From NCBI RefSeq assembly GCF_001042985.1, contig NZ_JYKY01000008.1, positions 98,779 to 162,778 of the forward strand: a stretch of DNA of 64,000 nt, given 5' to 3'. This document shows positions 20,670 to 30,129 of the stretch, one piece after another. Every line of letters begins with the position of its first letter. The first letter of the stretch is position 1. A program made the position numbers and the translations under genes. The notes under the pieces are model-generated. The model saw nothing but the letters and a program-made list of their open reading frames with translations, did not search any database and was not told where the DNA came from. The DNA is from Pseudomonas lundensis (lineage in GTDB: Bacteria > Pseudomonadota > Gammaproteobacteria > Pseudomonadales > Pseudomonadaceae).

Positions 20670-21203
20670 TTATTTCAACGGTGTGAACGTTTTAACCTTC
20701 TCGATCCACGCAGGGTCCAATCGCGTTTGCTCAGTGTCGATGCCCAACGCTTCAAGCCGCGCCTTGTGCAGGTCGATCTCGCGCACCATCTGGCTCAACG
20801 CGCTGGAGTTAGCATCCAGCTGATACATCTGGGTGATGCCCAGGTGATAAAAACGCAACAGCTTGAGCGCGCTGACATCCCCGGCCATGACACCCGCCGT
20901 CACGTGATGCATGACATTTGTGACCCGCATCAGGCTGCGCTTGAGTTGCCACCCATACACCGCAGCCGCCATCCAGGGCTGGGACCAGAACACGTAGCGC
21001 ACCAGACCGACCGTGACGATCAGTGCCACGATCACTCCGGCCAGATTCAACCGGAAGTTATCACCGCCCGGCACGCCTGCCAGCATCACTGCCAAGCCAG
21101 AAATCACCAGCGCCAGCAAGGCAAACAGCAAGGCGATGTAAAGCGTGCTGCGCCGGGTTTGTTGACGATAAGCCTCGGGACTCATCGACTTCAGTTCAAA
21201 CAT
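20670..21203 (-). CDS. DUF3087 family membrane protein
   Basis: Encodes 177 residues from ATG 21203 (a GTG lies just before it). FELKSMSPEAYRQQTRRST is the family opening. Two membrane helices (about 20-42 and 52-75) are followed by a cytoplasmic helical region. The function is unknown. It converges with ppnN. Confidence 0.82.
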   Translation of the reverse strand: MFELKSMSPEAYRQQTRRSTLYIALLFALLALVISGLAVMLAGVPGGDNFRLNLAGVIVALIVTVGLVRYVFWSQPWMAAAVYGWQLKRSLMRVTNVMHHVTAGVMAGDVSALKLLRFYHLGITQMYQLDANSSALSQMVREIDLHKARLEALGIDTEQTRLDPAWIEKVKTFTPLK

Positions 21204-21301
21204 CACGGTTTAAATACCCCTGCGTGGCTGGAAAAAAACAGGCGCGCATTATGGCATCTAAACCGAGTGAGCTGAGGTTTCACTCCCATTAATAACGCCA
21301 G

Positions 21302-21993
21302 TCAACCAGCAGATGTCTGGCTCATCAGGTTGAGGGCTTGTTCATATAGCGCTACGCGCTGGGCATGGCCGTTAAGTCCTCCATTGATAGCCCGTGTCAC
21401 ACGCTCAAAATCATCGCCATCTGCCAACGCATTGAGGTTACGGGTACTCCAATACCAGCCTGCCGACTCGACTGCCCAGCGCCACTGTTCAAGCAATTGA
21501 GGCGTGGTCAATAAACGCTCATCCCCGAACAGGCCCAGGCTGCATTGTTGATAGTTACTCTTGCCCGTCATCTGAATCAGCCCCCTGCCACGGTAACGCC
21601 AACCGTCTCCTGACGCTTCATCACCGTTACCCAGACGATTGCTGTACACCCGATTGGCAATGGCCTCGGGTTGGCGATGCAACTTCTGCGCATCACTGTT
21701 GGGCACTCGTCGTGAACGCCCCCCTCCATGACGGTTATGTAGGCGCCAGCCGCATTTTTTTCGGCAAACCGTGAACCCCACGTCGCGGCCAAACCACCCG
21801 CACTGTAATTAAGGTTCTCGACCAACACTGTAAAGCCGCCACACTCATGCCCCACTTGGGACAAAAACGCCGCTATCCGACGCGGGGTGGTGATCTGCCG
21901 CTGCTGCGCCACATGCTGTAAGGAAGGAAAATAATCGTTCATGAACTGTGAACTTTTGGGGAACAACCCCATCATCAACTCTCGTGTCAACAT
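21302..21993 (-). pseudogene. GH19 lysozyme/chitinase-like endolysin gene, frameshifted in a G run
   Basis: The N-terminal frame from ATG 21993 has VGHECGGFTVLVENLNYSAGGL with the catalytic GHE-type motif. The C-terminal frame continues with QKLHRQPEAIANRVYSNR, NGDEASGDGWRYRGRG and AINGG. The two join if one G is added to the G6 run at 21719-21724, giving MEGG-RSRRVPNSDAQ. Together they match a GH19 muramidase of phage/pyocin or secreted-effector type. There is no signal peptide. It is a pseudogene, a phase-variable gene or a base-calling error. Confidence 0.8.
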
Positions 21994-22278
21994 CGTGTGC
22001 TCTTACCATTAATAAAAATAAAAGCTAAGCACTCTCTGTGTATGCGCGCACCCGTTCAAGAAGCAAAAAGACACTTCCTACTTACAATTTAACTTTAACC
22101 GACATTATTCACCCGGCTTCAACCCTTTTAACCCACTGCGGCTCCCCCCCCCGTAACGGCGTACAACAATGTAAGTATTTCCTTCTGTAAATCCTGCGCA
22201 TTACTTATAAAACACACACCATACTTAGGCTTAACCACACAGATTAACGGCCGAACCATCCTTACAGGAACTCATTGA

Positions 22279-22731
22279 ATGACCAGCCATCCTGGCGACA
22301 ACATGTATATCAATATGCGCTTTATCAATAAAACGGGCTACCGACTGGATTTGCTTTCCGCACACCACACGGCGAGACAAGGCGCTTTCCCTCCGGAGCT
22401 ATCGGACAACAATCTTGACGTGCGCGTCGACCAAATTCAGTTCGTGACCACACCCAAACTACGGGGTGACATTCTGATTGACTATGATGTTAAAAAATCC
22501 ATCTTTGAATCTCGCGCTGCTTACACGCTCGACAAGACGATCATTACTTTTGAAAGTAGTTTCTTATATGCCTATGAGAAAAGACTTAATCATCGCGCGC
22601 CCAAGGTGACATTCTATTGGACACACCACTGTGCATGTGCCGAGTATCCGGACTTCCCCTGCCGTTCACAACTCACCCACCATAATCCCTCCAGGCCCTA
22701 CAGCTACACGGTCGACTTTTTTATCGGATAA
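22279..22731 (+). CDS. Unrecognised 150-residue protein
   Basis: ATG 22279 follows AGGA at 8 nt. The protein looks all-beta: NMRFINKTGYRLDLLSAHH, IQFVTTP, ILIDYDV and KTIITFESS alternate hydrophobic and polar residues, and it has a Cys/His-rich stretch (HHCACAEYPDFPCRS). The pattern of an N-terminal strand with N-K-T-G recalls small beta-sandwich lipid- or sugar-binding proteins such as aegerolysins, but I cannot claim homology. It is AT-richer than its neighbours and follows the GH19 gene on the opposite strand, so the two may be a transferred unit. Confidence 0.6.
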   Translation: MTSHPGDNMYINMRFINKTGYRLDLLSAHHTARQGAFPPELSDNNLDVRVDQIQFVTTPKLRGDILIDYDVKKSIFESRAAYTLDKTIITFESSFLYAYEKRLNHRAPKVTFYWTHHCACAEYPDFPCRSQLTHHNPSRPYSYTVDFFIG

Positions 22732-22737
22732 CGGTCG

Positions 22738-23208
22738 TTAAAGTCCCAGGGGCATCTTGCGAAGCGGTTTTACCGACTTGAATGAAAAACTTGAATAAAT
22801 CTCCTTGACCGCAGGTAAAGCTTGCAGAACTTCACGCGCAAACTCACCAAAAGATTCAAGGTCTTTAGCCACCACTTCAAGCAAGAAATCATAACGACCC
22901 GAAATGTTATGACAGGCCACGATCTCAGGAATATCCAGTAAGCACTGCTCGAATTTTCTGGCTGTTTCCTGAGAATGTGAGGCCATCATGACGCTGACAA
23001 AGGCCGTGACGCCGTACCCCAGTTGCTTGGGCGAGATGATCGCTTGATAGCCCGTAATCAGGCCCTGTTGCTCAAGGATTTTGACCCGCCGCCAACAGGG
23101 CGAGGTGGTCAACGACACCTGCTCCGCGAGTTCGGCCACCGTTAATCGCGCATTGTTTTGCAATGCAGCCAGCAGGGCTTTATCGGTTCTATCCAGAGCG
23201 TTGAGCAT
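22738..23208 (-). CDS. mdeR: Lrp/AsnC-type regulator MdeR
   Basis: Leucine-responsive-type regulator. Residues 1-60 are an AsnC winged helix (LDRTDKALLAALQNNARLT, TSPCWRRVKILEQQGLI), followed by the RAM ligand-binding domain (about 65-150). It is transcribed divergently from the methionine gamma-lyase gene, with 124 bp between. This is the arrangement of mdeR-mdeA in P. putida, where MdeR activates mdeA. Confidence 0.88.
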   Translation of the reverse strand: MLNALDRTDKALLAALQNNARLTVAELAEQVSLTTSPCWRRVKILEQQGLITGYQAIISPKQLGYGVTAFVSVMMASHSQETARKFEQCLLDIPEIVACHNISGRYDFLLEVVAKDLESFGEFAREVLQALPAVKEIYSSFSFKSVKPLRKMPLGL

Positions 23209-23332
23209 ACTGTGCCTCTTGATCTCGATGTGGAGGGTATTTATTCCAATAGCGCTCGATTTAACCCTTGGAATTGGTATTTATCGCTTCGAATTTGAGC
23301 ATAGCATTGTAGGAAATATCGGAGCGTCCAGC

Positions 23333-24532
23333 ATGAACGACAAAAAAAATGAGTTCGGCTTTTCTACCCGCGCGATCCATCACGGCTACAACGCCCTTGA
23401 GAATCAGGGCGCCCTGATTCCTCCCATTTACTTGACGTCCACATTTGCTTTTCCGACTGCTGAATACGGCGCAGCGTGTTTCGCCGGAGAAGAAGACGGG
23501 CATTTTTATACACGCATTTCCAATCCCACCCTCGCGCTGCTCGAAGCACGCATGGCGACACTGGAAAACGGCGAAGCCGGTATTGCCTTCAGTTCTGGCA
23601 TGGGCGCTATTGCCACGACCTTCTGGACGCTACTGCGCCCGGGGGATGAACTGATCGTGAGCCGCACCCTGTATGGCTGCACCTTTGCCCTGCTGCATCA
23701 CGGCATCGGGGAATTCGGCATCAAGGTCAAACATGTCGACATGACCGACATGCAAGCACTTGAAGCCGCGATCTCCCCCGCCACGCGCATGATCTACTTT
23801 GAAACCCCGGCCAACCCCAACATGCAACTCGTCGATATTGCAGCTGTTGCGCGCGTTGCCCACGCCCATCCTGACATCACGGTGGTGATCGACAACACCT
23901 ACTGCACCCCTTACTTGCAGCGACCATTGGAGTCAGGCGCCGATGTGGTCGTGCACTCGGCCACTAAATACCTGAGTGGGCACAGCGATATCACGGCGGG
24001 CATTGTTGTCACCTCACAAGCGCTGGCCTCGCGTATTCGCTTGCAGGGCTTGAAGGACCTCACGGGGGCCGTGCTGTCGCCCCACGATGCGTACCTGCTC
24101 ATGCGCGGGCTCAAGACCCTGGCTTTACGCATGGATCGCCATTGCAGCAGTGCTCAGGTGATTGCCCAGTATTTGGAGAATCACCCGGCCGTGAAGTCAG
24201 TGTCTTATCCAGGACTACCCTCTTTCGCACACTATGAGTTGGCTAAATTCCAAATGCGCCAACCTGGCGGGATGATTGCTTTCGAGCTAAAGGGAGGCCT
24301 GGAAGCCGGTCGGCATTTCATGAACGCTCTGCAACTGATCAGCCGGGCTGTCAGCCTGGGCGGTGCAGAATCTTTGGCGCAACACCCTGCAAGCATGACC
24401 CATTCGGCTTACACGCGGGAGGAGCGTGCTCGACACGACATTAGTGAGGGGCTGGTGCGTTTGGCGATTGGCCTGGAAGACGTGGAAGATCTGCTGGCTG
24501 ATGTTGAACAAGCCCTCACGTACAACGCCTGA
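23333..24532 (+). CDS. mdeA: L-methionine gamma-lyase
   Basis: PLP enzyme that splits methionine into methanethiol, ammonia and 2-oxobutanoate. ATG 23333 has GGAG at 9 nt; the longer frame from 23081 overlaps mdeR and is not coding there. The 399 residues follow P. putida MGL closely: FATRAIHHGY-type opening, YSRISNPT-type loop, the MGL-specific cysteine in TLYGCTFAL, the PLP lysine in SATKYLSGH, and LAQHPASMTHS. The cysteine distinguishes it from cystathionine gamma-synthase. Confidence 0.96.
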   Translation: MNDKKNEFGFSTRAIHHGYNALENQGALIPPIYLTSTFAFPTAEYGAACFAGEEDGHFYTRISNPTLALLEARMATLENGEAGIAFSSGMGAIATTFWTLLRPGDELIVSRTLYGCTFALLHHGIGEFGIKVKHVDMTDMQALEAAISPATRMIYFETPANPNMQLVDIAAVARVAHAHPDITVVIDNTYCTPYLQRPLESGADVVVHSATKYLSGHSDITAGIVVTSQALASRIRLQGLKDLTGAVLSPHDAYLLMRGLKTLALRMDRHCSSAQVIAQYLENHPAVKSVSYPGLPSFAHYELAKFQMRQPGGMIAFELKGGLEAGRHFMNALQLISRAVSLGGAESLAQHPASMTHSAYTREERARHDISEGLVRLAIGLEDVEDLLADVEQALTYNA

Positions 24533-24550
24533 ATACCCTTGCGCAAACAG

Positions 24551-24580
24551 AAAAGGCCGCTGATTTCGCAGCGGCCTTTA
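24551..24580 (+). terminator. Rho-independent terminator after mdeA
   Basis: AAAGGCCGCTG pairs with CAGCGGCCTTT around an ATTTCG loop, 19 bp after the mdeA stop. The A and T ends make it work on either strand, so it may also serve the small minus-strand gene that ends at 24594. Confidence 0.85.
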
Positions 24581-24593
24581 AATGTAAAAGGGA

Positions 24594-24677
24594 TCAACCC
24601 GGCGGAATGGTGGCAAGGATACCGATCCCAATGGTCAACAGCAGAAATCCGCCCAAAAACCAACCCATCTTAGCCAT
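24594..24677 (-). CDS. 27-residue hydrophobic membrane peptide
   Basis: ATG 24677 is preceded by AGGA at 8 nt. The peptide starts MAKMGWF and consists almost entirely of one Gly-rich membrane helix (about 5-23) ending in IPPG. It lies between mdeA and the LysR gene on the minus strand, with the shared hairpin just downstream. Its size suggests a membrane-complex subunit, a regulatory peptide or a small toxin. No family was recognised. Confidence 0.5.
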   Translation of the reverse strand: MAKMGWFLGGFLLLTIGIGILATIPPG

Positions 24678-24858
24678 ATCAGTTCCTACCGTAAGTATGT
24701 CGAAAACCAGAACGTGAGCATCAACGGACGGCATCCCTGCACCGTTTAAGGTTCGATGCCTGCTTGAGCGATCTGACTGGCTGCAATTTTCTGCCGATTG
24801 TGAGCTGCAATACAGGCGCAGTTGATTCATAAAAATACGGATCAGATGATGAGCTGTA

Positions 24859-25785
24859 CTAATCGAGGGCCTTGGGCAATACCAGATGGCCCGGAGCAAC
24901 GGCACGTTGGTAGTCGGCCACCACCTCTTGCGCAAGGCTGACAACCGCTTCATTGAGTTCAAGGCCAGCCCCGACGCGCCAACTGGCATAGACCGAAAAG
25001 CCGGGCCCAGCACACATCGGCAATTCAACCAGACTGCCATTACTCAATTCGCGGCTGACCAGCACTGGCGGCAGGACGCCAATGCCAAACCCGTCAGCCA
25101 CCAGCTTGATAATGGCCGCCACCGAATTGATGCAACTGATGCGTGGCGCGCTCACGCCTTGCTGATGCAGGTAATTGAGCACGTCCTGATGCGGCCGGGA
25201 CAGCCGCGAAAAGGTCAGGATCCGCTCTTGGCAAAGCGCTGCAAGCCCTTCATACGGGCGATCAAGCGGGGTTCCACTGGCCACCACCCACCGCAACGGA
25301 TAGCACGCCAAGTGTCTGTTACGCACACCGTCGGCCCGTAATAAGTCTGTCTGGAAAATCAGGTCCAACTGCCCCTTGAGTAACTGCTCATTCAGGTTGA
25401 GGGCCGTATCGGCAGTCAGCTCGACTTCAACCTGCGGGTATTCCCGGCTCAGGGCGTTAATCAGCTCGCTTAACCAGCTGTGAATCACGGTGTCCATGAC
25501 CCCAATGCGCAAGCGGCCTGAAAACGTGTCGGCCTGGCCCAGTGACTGGAGCAAGCGCTGCTGGGTCGCCAGCATCTCCTGCGCATAGCTCAGCACGTTG
25601 TGCCCCTCACGGGTCAGGCTGACCCCCCGTGAGTCACGTTGAAACAACTGCACGCCGAGTTCAGCTTCCAGCACCGAGATACGGCTGGAGATCGCCGCTT
25701 GTGTACTGGATAGCTTTTCGGCAGTCAGTCGAAAGCTGCCGAGCCGTGCCACCCACACAAAGGTCAAAAGGAATCGCATATTCAT
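24859..25785 (-). CDS. LysR-family regulator
   Basis: Encodes 308 residues from ATG 25785; the frame extends to 26091 but the extra part is not LysR-like. Residues 3-62 form the HTH (LTAEKLSSTQAAISSRISVLE), followed by the two-lobed effector domain (about 90-295). It is divergent from the DUF969-DUF979-pcp operon, with 311 bp between the start codons, so it is the likely regulator of 5-oxoproline use. The ligand is not known. Confidence 0.88.
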   Translation of the reverse strand: MNMRFLLTFVWVARLGSFRLTAEKLSSTQAAISSRISVLEAELGVQLFQRDSRGVSLTREGHNVLSYAQEMLATQQRLLQSLGQADTFSGRLRIGVMDTVIHSWLSELINALSREYPQVEVELTADTALNLNEQLLKGQLDLIFQTDLLRADGVRNRHLACYPLRWVVASGTPLDRPYEGLAALCQERILTFSRLSRPHQDVLNYLHQQGVSAPRISCINSVAAIIKLVADGFGIGVLPPVLVSRELSNGSLVELPMCAGPGFSVYASWRVGAGLELNEAVVSLAQEVVADYQRAVAPGHLVLPKALD

Positions 25786-26096
25786 GCAGGGTTGCCCGTC
25801 CACACCAAACAAGGCTGCCACTGTAAACCCTTGCAACAATCCCAAGCCAGCCCGACCAGGCAAGCCGTTAACCAAACTTTTTTGTTCGGCGGTGACAACT
25901 TTTTTTGACTGGACGCAGTGAATAAAGCGCCCAAAGATATCGCTCAATGACGCTCTATCATCGGGCGCCAACAATAAAAAAACACGCTGAGTCCGGCAGC
26001 GAATCAATTTTGCGAAAGTGAGCCCGACCGCTTTCGCCTTGCGCGCACCCCAGCCTGCCCTGGCGTTGCGGCATCCAGCCAAGGGATTCACTCCCC

Positions 26097-26828
26097 ATGC
26101 AAACCGTCGTCAACCTATGGCCCTTATTGGGCGTATTCGTCATCGTCGTGGGCTTCGTGCTGCGCTTCAATCCTCTACTGGTCGTGAGTTTGGCCGCGAT
26201 CGTGACCGGCCTTGCAGCCAGCTTCTCCCTGGAGCACATCATCACGTTGATGGGCGAAGGGTTTCTGCAAACCCGCGCCTTGCAACTGATCCTGCTGCTG
26301 CCCCTCGCAGTGATCGGTTTGCTGGAGCGCCATGGCTTGCGTTTGCATGCGCAGAACTGGATCGCCAAGTTTCAACGGGCCACGGTCGGTCGCCTGCTGA
26401 TCATGTATCTGTTCGTGCGGGAGACCACCGCGGCGGTGGGCTTGACCAGCCTGGGTGGCCACCCGCAGATGGTGCGCCCTTTGTTGGCCCCCATGGCCGA
26501 GGGCGCGGCTGAAAATAAGTTCGGTAAGTTGCCCGAAGCACTGCGTCATAAGGTGCTGGCCATGTGCGCGGCCACCGACAATGTCGGTTTGTTCTTTGGC
26601 GAAGATGTGTTCGTAGCCTTTGGCGCAATCGCCTTGATGCATACCTTTTTACTGGGCTCGGGTCTCGATGTAGAACCTTTACACATCGCATTCTGGGGAA
26701 TTCCCACGGCTATCTGCGCCTTTATCGTGCATGCCCTGCGCCTGTATCGCTTCGACTTGCAGCTGACGCGCCAACTGACCTCGCCGCAATCGTCCATCAC
26801 GCCTGGCTCGCGGGAGGCTGCACAATGA
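26097..26828 (+). CDS. 5-oxoproline transporter subunit, DUF969 family
   Basis: Encodes 243 residues with about six membrane helices and the DUF969 hallmark FVRETTAAVGLTSLGGHPQMVRPLLAPMA. DUF969 and DUF979 genes are almost always adjacent and linked to pyroglutamyl peptidase, so they are annotated as the two halves of a 5-oxoproline transporter. Its TGA overlaps the DUF979 ATG (ATGA at 26825), indicating coupled translation. Confidence 0.88.
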   Translation: MQTVVNLWPLLGVFVIVVGFVLRFNPLLVVSLAAIVTGLAASFSLEHIITLMGEGFLQTRALQLILLLPLAVIGLLERHGLRLHAQNWIAKFQRATVGRLLIMYLFVRETTAAVGLTSLGGHPQMVRPLLAPMAEGAAENKFGKLPEALRHKVLAMCAATDNVGLFFGEDVFVAFGAIALMHTFLLGSGLDVEPLHIAFWGIPTAICAFIVHALRLYRFDLQLTRQLTSPQSSITPGSREAAQ

Positions 26829-27775
26829 TCATCTCCATTGAGTACTTCTACTGGCTGGCTGGCGTGTTGTTAATGGTCACCGCCGCTATGATCGCCTGCG
26901 ACAAGACCCATCCAAAACGCTGGAGCAGCAGCCTGTTCTGGACACTGTTTGCCATCGTTTTCCTGGTAGGCGACCGCTTGCCGCCGTTCGCTGTAGGCGT
27001 AGGCGTACTGGTCATGGCTGTGATCGCAGGTGTGGGCGGCGTAGGCCGCGGGACGCATGCCGAATTACACGTCAAGGCAGCACGCGCCAGCGCCGGGCGA
27101 CTGGGACACAAGCTGTTCATCCCTGCCCTGTCGATTCCTCTGGTCACGGTTATCGGCTCCATGCTGCTCAAACACACGCAAATTGCTGGCGTGCCGCTGC
27201 TGGACCCCAAAAACACCACGTTCGTGTCCTTGGGACTGGGCTGTATTGTGGCCTTGATTCTGGCCTGCCTGCTGACTCGCGATACGCCCCTGCAAAGCCT
27301 GCGCGAATCACGCCGTCTGACCGAGGCACTGGGCTGGACCATGGTGCTGCCGCAAATGCTGGCCATGCTCGGCCTGCTGTTTAACGATGCGGGAGTGGGT
27401 ACAGCCGTGGCGCACGTCGCAACGTCCTACATCAACATGGACTACCGCCTGATCGCGGTGATGGTGTATGTGCTGGGCATGGCGTTGTTTACCGTGATCA
27501 TGGGCAACGGGTTTGCGGCGTTCCCGGTGATGACCGGTGGCGTGGGTGTTCCAGTGCTGGTGGGTATTTACGATGCCAACCCGGCCGTCATGGCCGCCAT
27601 TGGCATGTTCTCGGGGTACTGCGGAACACTGATGACGCCGATGGCGGCCAACTTCAATATCGTGCCGGTGGCCCTGTTGGAGATTCCGGACAAATACGCG
27701 GTGATCAAAGCGCAAATGCCGACGGCACTGATGATGCTGCTGGTCAATATTGCCCTGCTCTATCTGCTGATGTGA
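26825..27775 (+). CDS. 5-oxoproline transporter subunit, DUF979 family
   Basis: Encodes 316 residues, mostly membrane helices, with the conserved FNDAGVGTAVA, GNGFAAFPVMTGGVGVP and YCGTLMTPMAANFNIVPVAL. The ATG 26825 overlaps the DUF969 stop; the frame runs back to 26564 but that part lies inside DUF969. The pcp gene starts 7 bp after its stop. Confidence 0.9.
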   Translation: MIISIEYFYWLAGVLLMVTAAMIACDKTHPKRWSSSLFWTLFAIVFLVGDRLPPFAVGVGVLVMAVIAGVGGVGRGTHAELHVKAARASAGRLGHKLFIPALSIPLVTVIGSMLLKHTQIAGVPLLDPKNTTFVSLGLGCIVALILACLLTRDTPLQSLRESRRLTEALGWTMVLPQMLAMLGLLFNDAGVGTAVAHVATSYINMDYRLIAVMVYVLGMALFTVIMGNGFAAFPVMTGGVGVPVLVGIYDANPAVMAAIGMFSGYCGTLMTPMAANFNIVPVALLEIPDKYAVIKAQMPTALMMLLVNIALLYLLM

Positions 27776-27782
27776 GGTACCC

Positions 27783-28430
27783 ATGCGTACTGTGTTGCTG
27801 ACAGGTTTCGAACCGTTCGATCAAGACACGCTCAACCCCTCATGGGAAGCCGTGAAAGCGCTCGATCAACGCCTGATAAAGGAAGACACCCGGATTGTCT
27901 CGCGGCAGTTGCCGTGCGTGTTCTCTCAAGCCCCGGCCCGTTTGCGCGAGCTGTTGGAGACCGTGCGGCCAGACCTGGTCATTGCCGTAGGACTAGGGCC
28001 AGGACGCACCGATATTGCCATCGAGCGCGTGGCAATCAATCTCAACGATGCGCGCATTCCCGACAACCTGGGCGACCAGCCCATCGACACCCCAGTGGTC
28101 ATGGAAGGCCCGGCAGCCTACTTCAGTACATTGCCGATCAAGGCCATGGTGAGGGCGTTAAGGGCTGAGGGCATTCCGGCGTCAGTGTCCCAGACGGCCG
28201 GAACCTTCGTCTGCAATCAGGTGTTCTATTGCCTGCAACACGCCCTGGCAGGTACTGGCATACGCAGCGGATTCATCCATGTGCCGTATCTCCCGCAGCA
28301 GGTAGCGCTGGCGCCTCAGCCAGTGGCTTCCATGAGCCTTGAAACACAGGTCCAGGGGTTGCGTGTGGCAATCATTACAGCGCTTGAGACCTGGGTAGAC
28401 GTCCTCGATTCAGGGGGGCAGGTGAGCTGA
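27783..28430 (+). CDS. pcp: Pyrrolidone-carboxylate (pyroglutamyl) peptidase
   Basis: Cysteine peptidase of family C15 that removes N-terminal pyroglutamate. The 215 residues carry LLTGFEPF and the catalytic triad Glu81 (AIERVAINLNDARIPDN), Cys144 (TAGTFVCNQVFY) and His166 (GFIHVPYLP). It is the third gene of the DUF969-DUF979-pcp operon, so released 5-oxoproline and its transport are linked. Confidence 0.96.
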   Translation: MRTVLLTGFEPFDQDTLNPSWEAVKALDQRLIKEDTRIVSRQLPCVFSQAPARLRELLETVRPDLVIAVGLGPGRTDIAIERVAINLNDARIPDNLGDQPIDTPVVMEGPAAYFSTLPIKAMVRALRAEGIPASVSQTAGTFVCNQVFYCLQHALAGTGIRSGFIHVPYLPQQVALAPQPVASMSLETQVQGLRVAIITALETWVDVLDSGGQVS

Positions 28431-28484
28431 CGGCTGCGCAGGCAAGCCCTCGCGCGGTGGCCCATTTCGAAACCGCTTGAAACC

Positions 28485-28982
28485 TCAATCGAATGCCCCA
28501 TTAAGCACTTCATAAATCAGACCACTGGCGATCGAAACCAAGATCAAGTCAGCTCCGGCTTGTTGCCATTCATACCCCTCGTAGTGGGGCAATTGAGTTA
28601 ACAACCTGCCGTCCAGCTTTTTCGCAATCCCCGGAGGCAGCGGTTTTCCCCGCGCGAGGTTTTTTTGGATCCCGGGCGGAAGTGACGGGCCAGGCTGCCA
28701 GTCATTGCGATGGCCTGCCAGAATCCCTAAAACACTGTCCCTGTCGATATGAGGCGAACGGCCCCACTCCCCCTCCTGTTGGCCCTTGCCTTTATTACCC
28801 TGATTCCCTTTAGAGTCCTGATTTTTGTGGCCCTGATCCGCCTTATTACCCTGCCCTTTGCCTCCTTGTGCATGACCTTTATCAGGCCCTTTGCCGTTAC
28901 TGGGATCGCTGGATACAGGCAACGAAGTCAAGGCCAGGGAGCAACACATGGCCGTAGCCGCCAACACACGTAATGTGAACAT
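28485..28982 (-). CDS. CigR-like/RcnB-type secreted protein
   Basis: Encodes 165 residues with a signal peptide (about 1-25), a low-complexity linker of Gly/Lys/Gln/Asn repeats (GKGQGNKADQGHKNQ type, 28-75), and a C-terminal domain with PPGIQKNLARGKPLPPGIAKK and a closing hydrophobic strand. That ending is the mark of the CigR anti-virulence regulator family; in Salmonella CigR is tied to SPI-2 secretion. Its role in Pseudomonas is unknown. Confidence 0.8.
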   Translation of the reverse strand: MFTLRVLAATAMCCSLALTSLPVSSDPSNGKGPDKGHAQGGKGQGNKADQGHKNQDSKGNQGNKGKGQQEGEWGRSPHIDRDSVLGILAGHRNDWQPGPSLPPGIQKNLARGKPLPPGIAKKLDGRLLTQLPHYEGYEWQQAGADLILVSIASGLIYEVLNGAFD

Positions 28983-29128
28983 GACCGTCCTCTCAATTAA
29001 GGGAGCACCTCTGGGTATTGTTGAAAGTAGCTGATTCCTGGCTCATACGCCGAAGCGTTTCTCGTTCACCCACGCCGCGTCGACTCTCTTCGGTCGAACG
29101 CGCCTGACGTTCAGTTGCCGCCGACCGT

Positions 29129-29473
29129 TCACTCATGAGCGTGTTTGCTATCGCTCGGTGCCTGAAGGCGATCCTCAAGACTATAGTCGCGAACCACGTG
29201 GGCAATGCGCAGGTGATAGTCATCGAAAACCTGCCTGCGCCCCGCCAATTGTGCCGCCCGGTGCAGCTCAAGACCGCGCCACCGTGTGATAGCGTCCTCG
29301 TCACGCCAAAAGGACAGTGAGAGCACCTTGCCGGGCTCACTCAGGCTTTGAAAACGCTCTACCGAGATAAAGCCATCCAGCTCTGCCAGCATGGGTTGGA
29401 GTTCAGCTGCAAGGTCAAGATACCGCTGGTATTGCACCTCATGAGGCCATGCTTCAAAAATAACAGCGATCAT
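29129..29473 (-). CDS. Antibiotic biosynthesis monooxygenase (ABM) domain protein
   Basis: Encodes 114 residues of the dimeric alpha-beta barrel fold: MIAVIFEAWP, GFISVERFQSL, LSLSFWRDEDAITRW and YHLRIAHVVRDY. Such proteins oxidise aromatic substrates or degrade haem. Its ATG overlaps the P450 stop by one base (TAATG), so the two were one operon. The P450 partner is broken, so this gene may have lost its promoter. Confidence 0.82.
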   Translation of the reverse strand: MIAVIFEAWPHEVQYQRYLDLAAELQPMLAELDGFISVERFQSLSEPGKVLSLSFWRDEDAITRWRGLELHRAAQLAGRRQVFDDYHLRIAHVVRDYSLEDRLQAPSDSKHAHE

Positions 29474-30129
29474 TAGCGGGTTTCCTCATCAGGATAAAAC
29501 GTGGGGATGCGGCCATTGTGGGAGGGCAAATAGTCCCACCGCAGCAGACGGGCAAACGGGACAGGATGACTATGCAGCCAGACCAAAATCGCCTCGCAGG
29601 CGATCGTCAATGCAAGTGCCCGACCCGGACATTCATGCCTTGCTGCCCCAAAGCTGAAGGTGCGTCGCTGCGTCCGTCTGAGCAAGAAGCTGTCGGGGTC
29701 CGGATTGACGTCAGGATCCCTGTTGGCTGAAGCGAGCAGCACCAGCACAGTATCCCCCTCTTCCAGCACCCTGCCGCCGACAGTGCAACGCATCGCCACG
29801 AATCGCCGAGTGTTTTGCACGGGCGAGTCGTAGCGCGCTACCTCGGCCACCAAGTCCGCAACAATCATCGGCGTAGGCTGCACGCCTTCAATCAGGTGAG
29901 GTTCCCGCTGAAGCGCTATGAGGGTATTGCCGATCAAGCCAGCGGTGGCCTCGCAGGCCTGTGACAACAGGCCAATAAGGTTGGCGATCAACGCATCGTG
30001 ATCTCCCCAGGCAGCGGCTTCGCACCGGTTCAAGATATCGCTCAAGAAGCGGCTTTTTAGCTCGCCACTGCCAAGCAGCGTGGTGAATATTTCGCTTAGC
30101 CGGATCGCCCCGCGATGGGCTGCACCCAG
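29473..30129 (-). pseudogene. Cytochrome P450, N-terminal half missing
   Basis: The open frame runs from a stop at 30130-30132 down to 29473 and covers about 219 residues; the first ATG is only at 30045. It has the I-helix (ACEATAGLIGN), the ExxR helix (EVARYDSPVQNTRR) and the haem-cysteine loop (FSFGAARHECPGRAL), that is, the C-terminal half of a 400-residue P450. The substrate-recognition N-terminus is absent. Upstream sequence belongs to a different small gene, so a deletion or insertion junction lies near 30100-30130. Confidence 0.85.
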
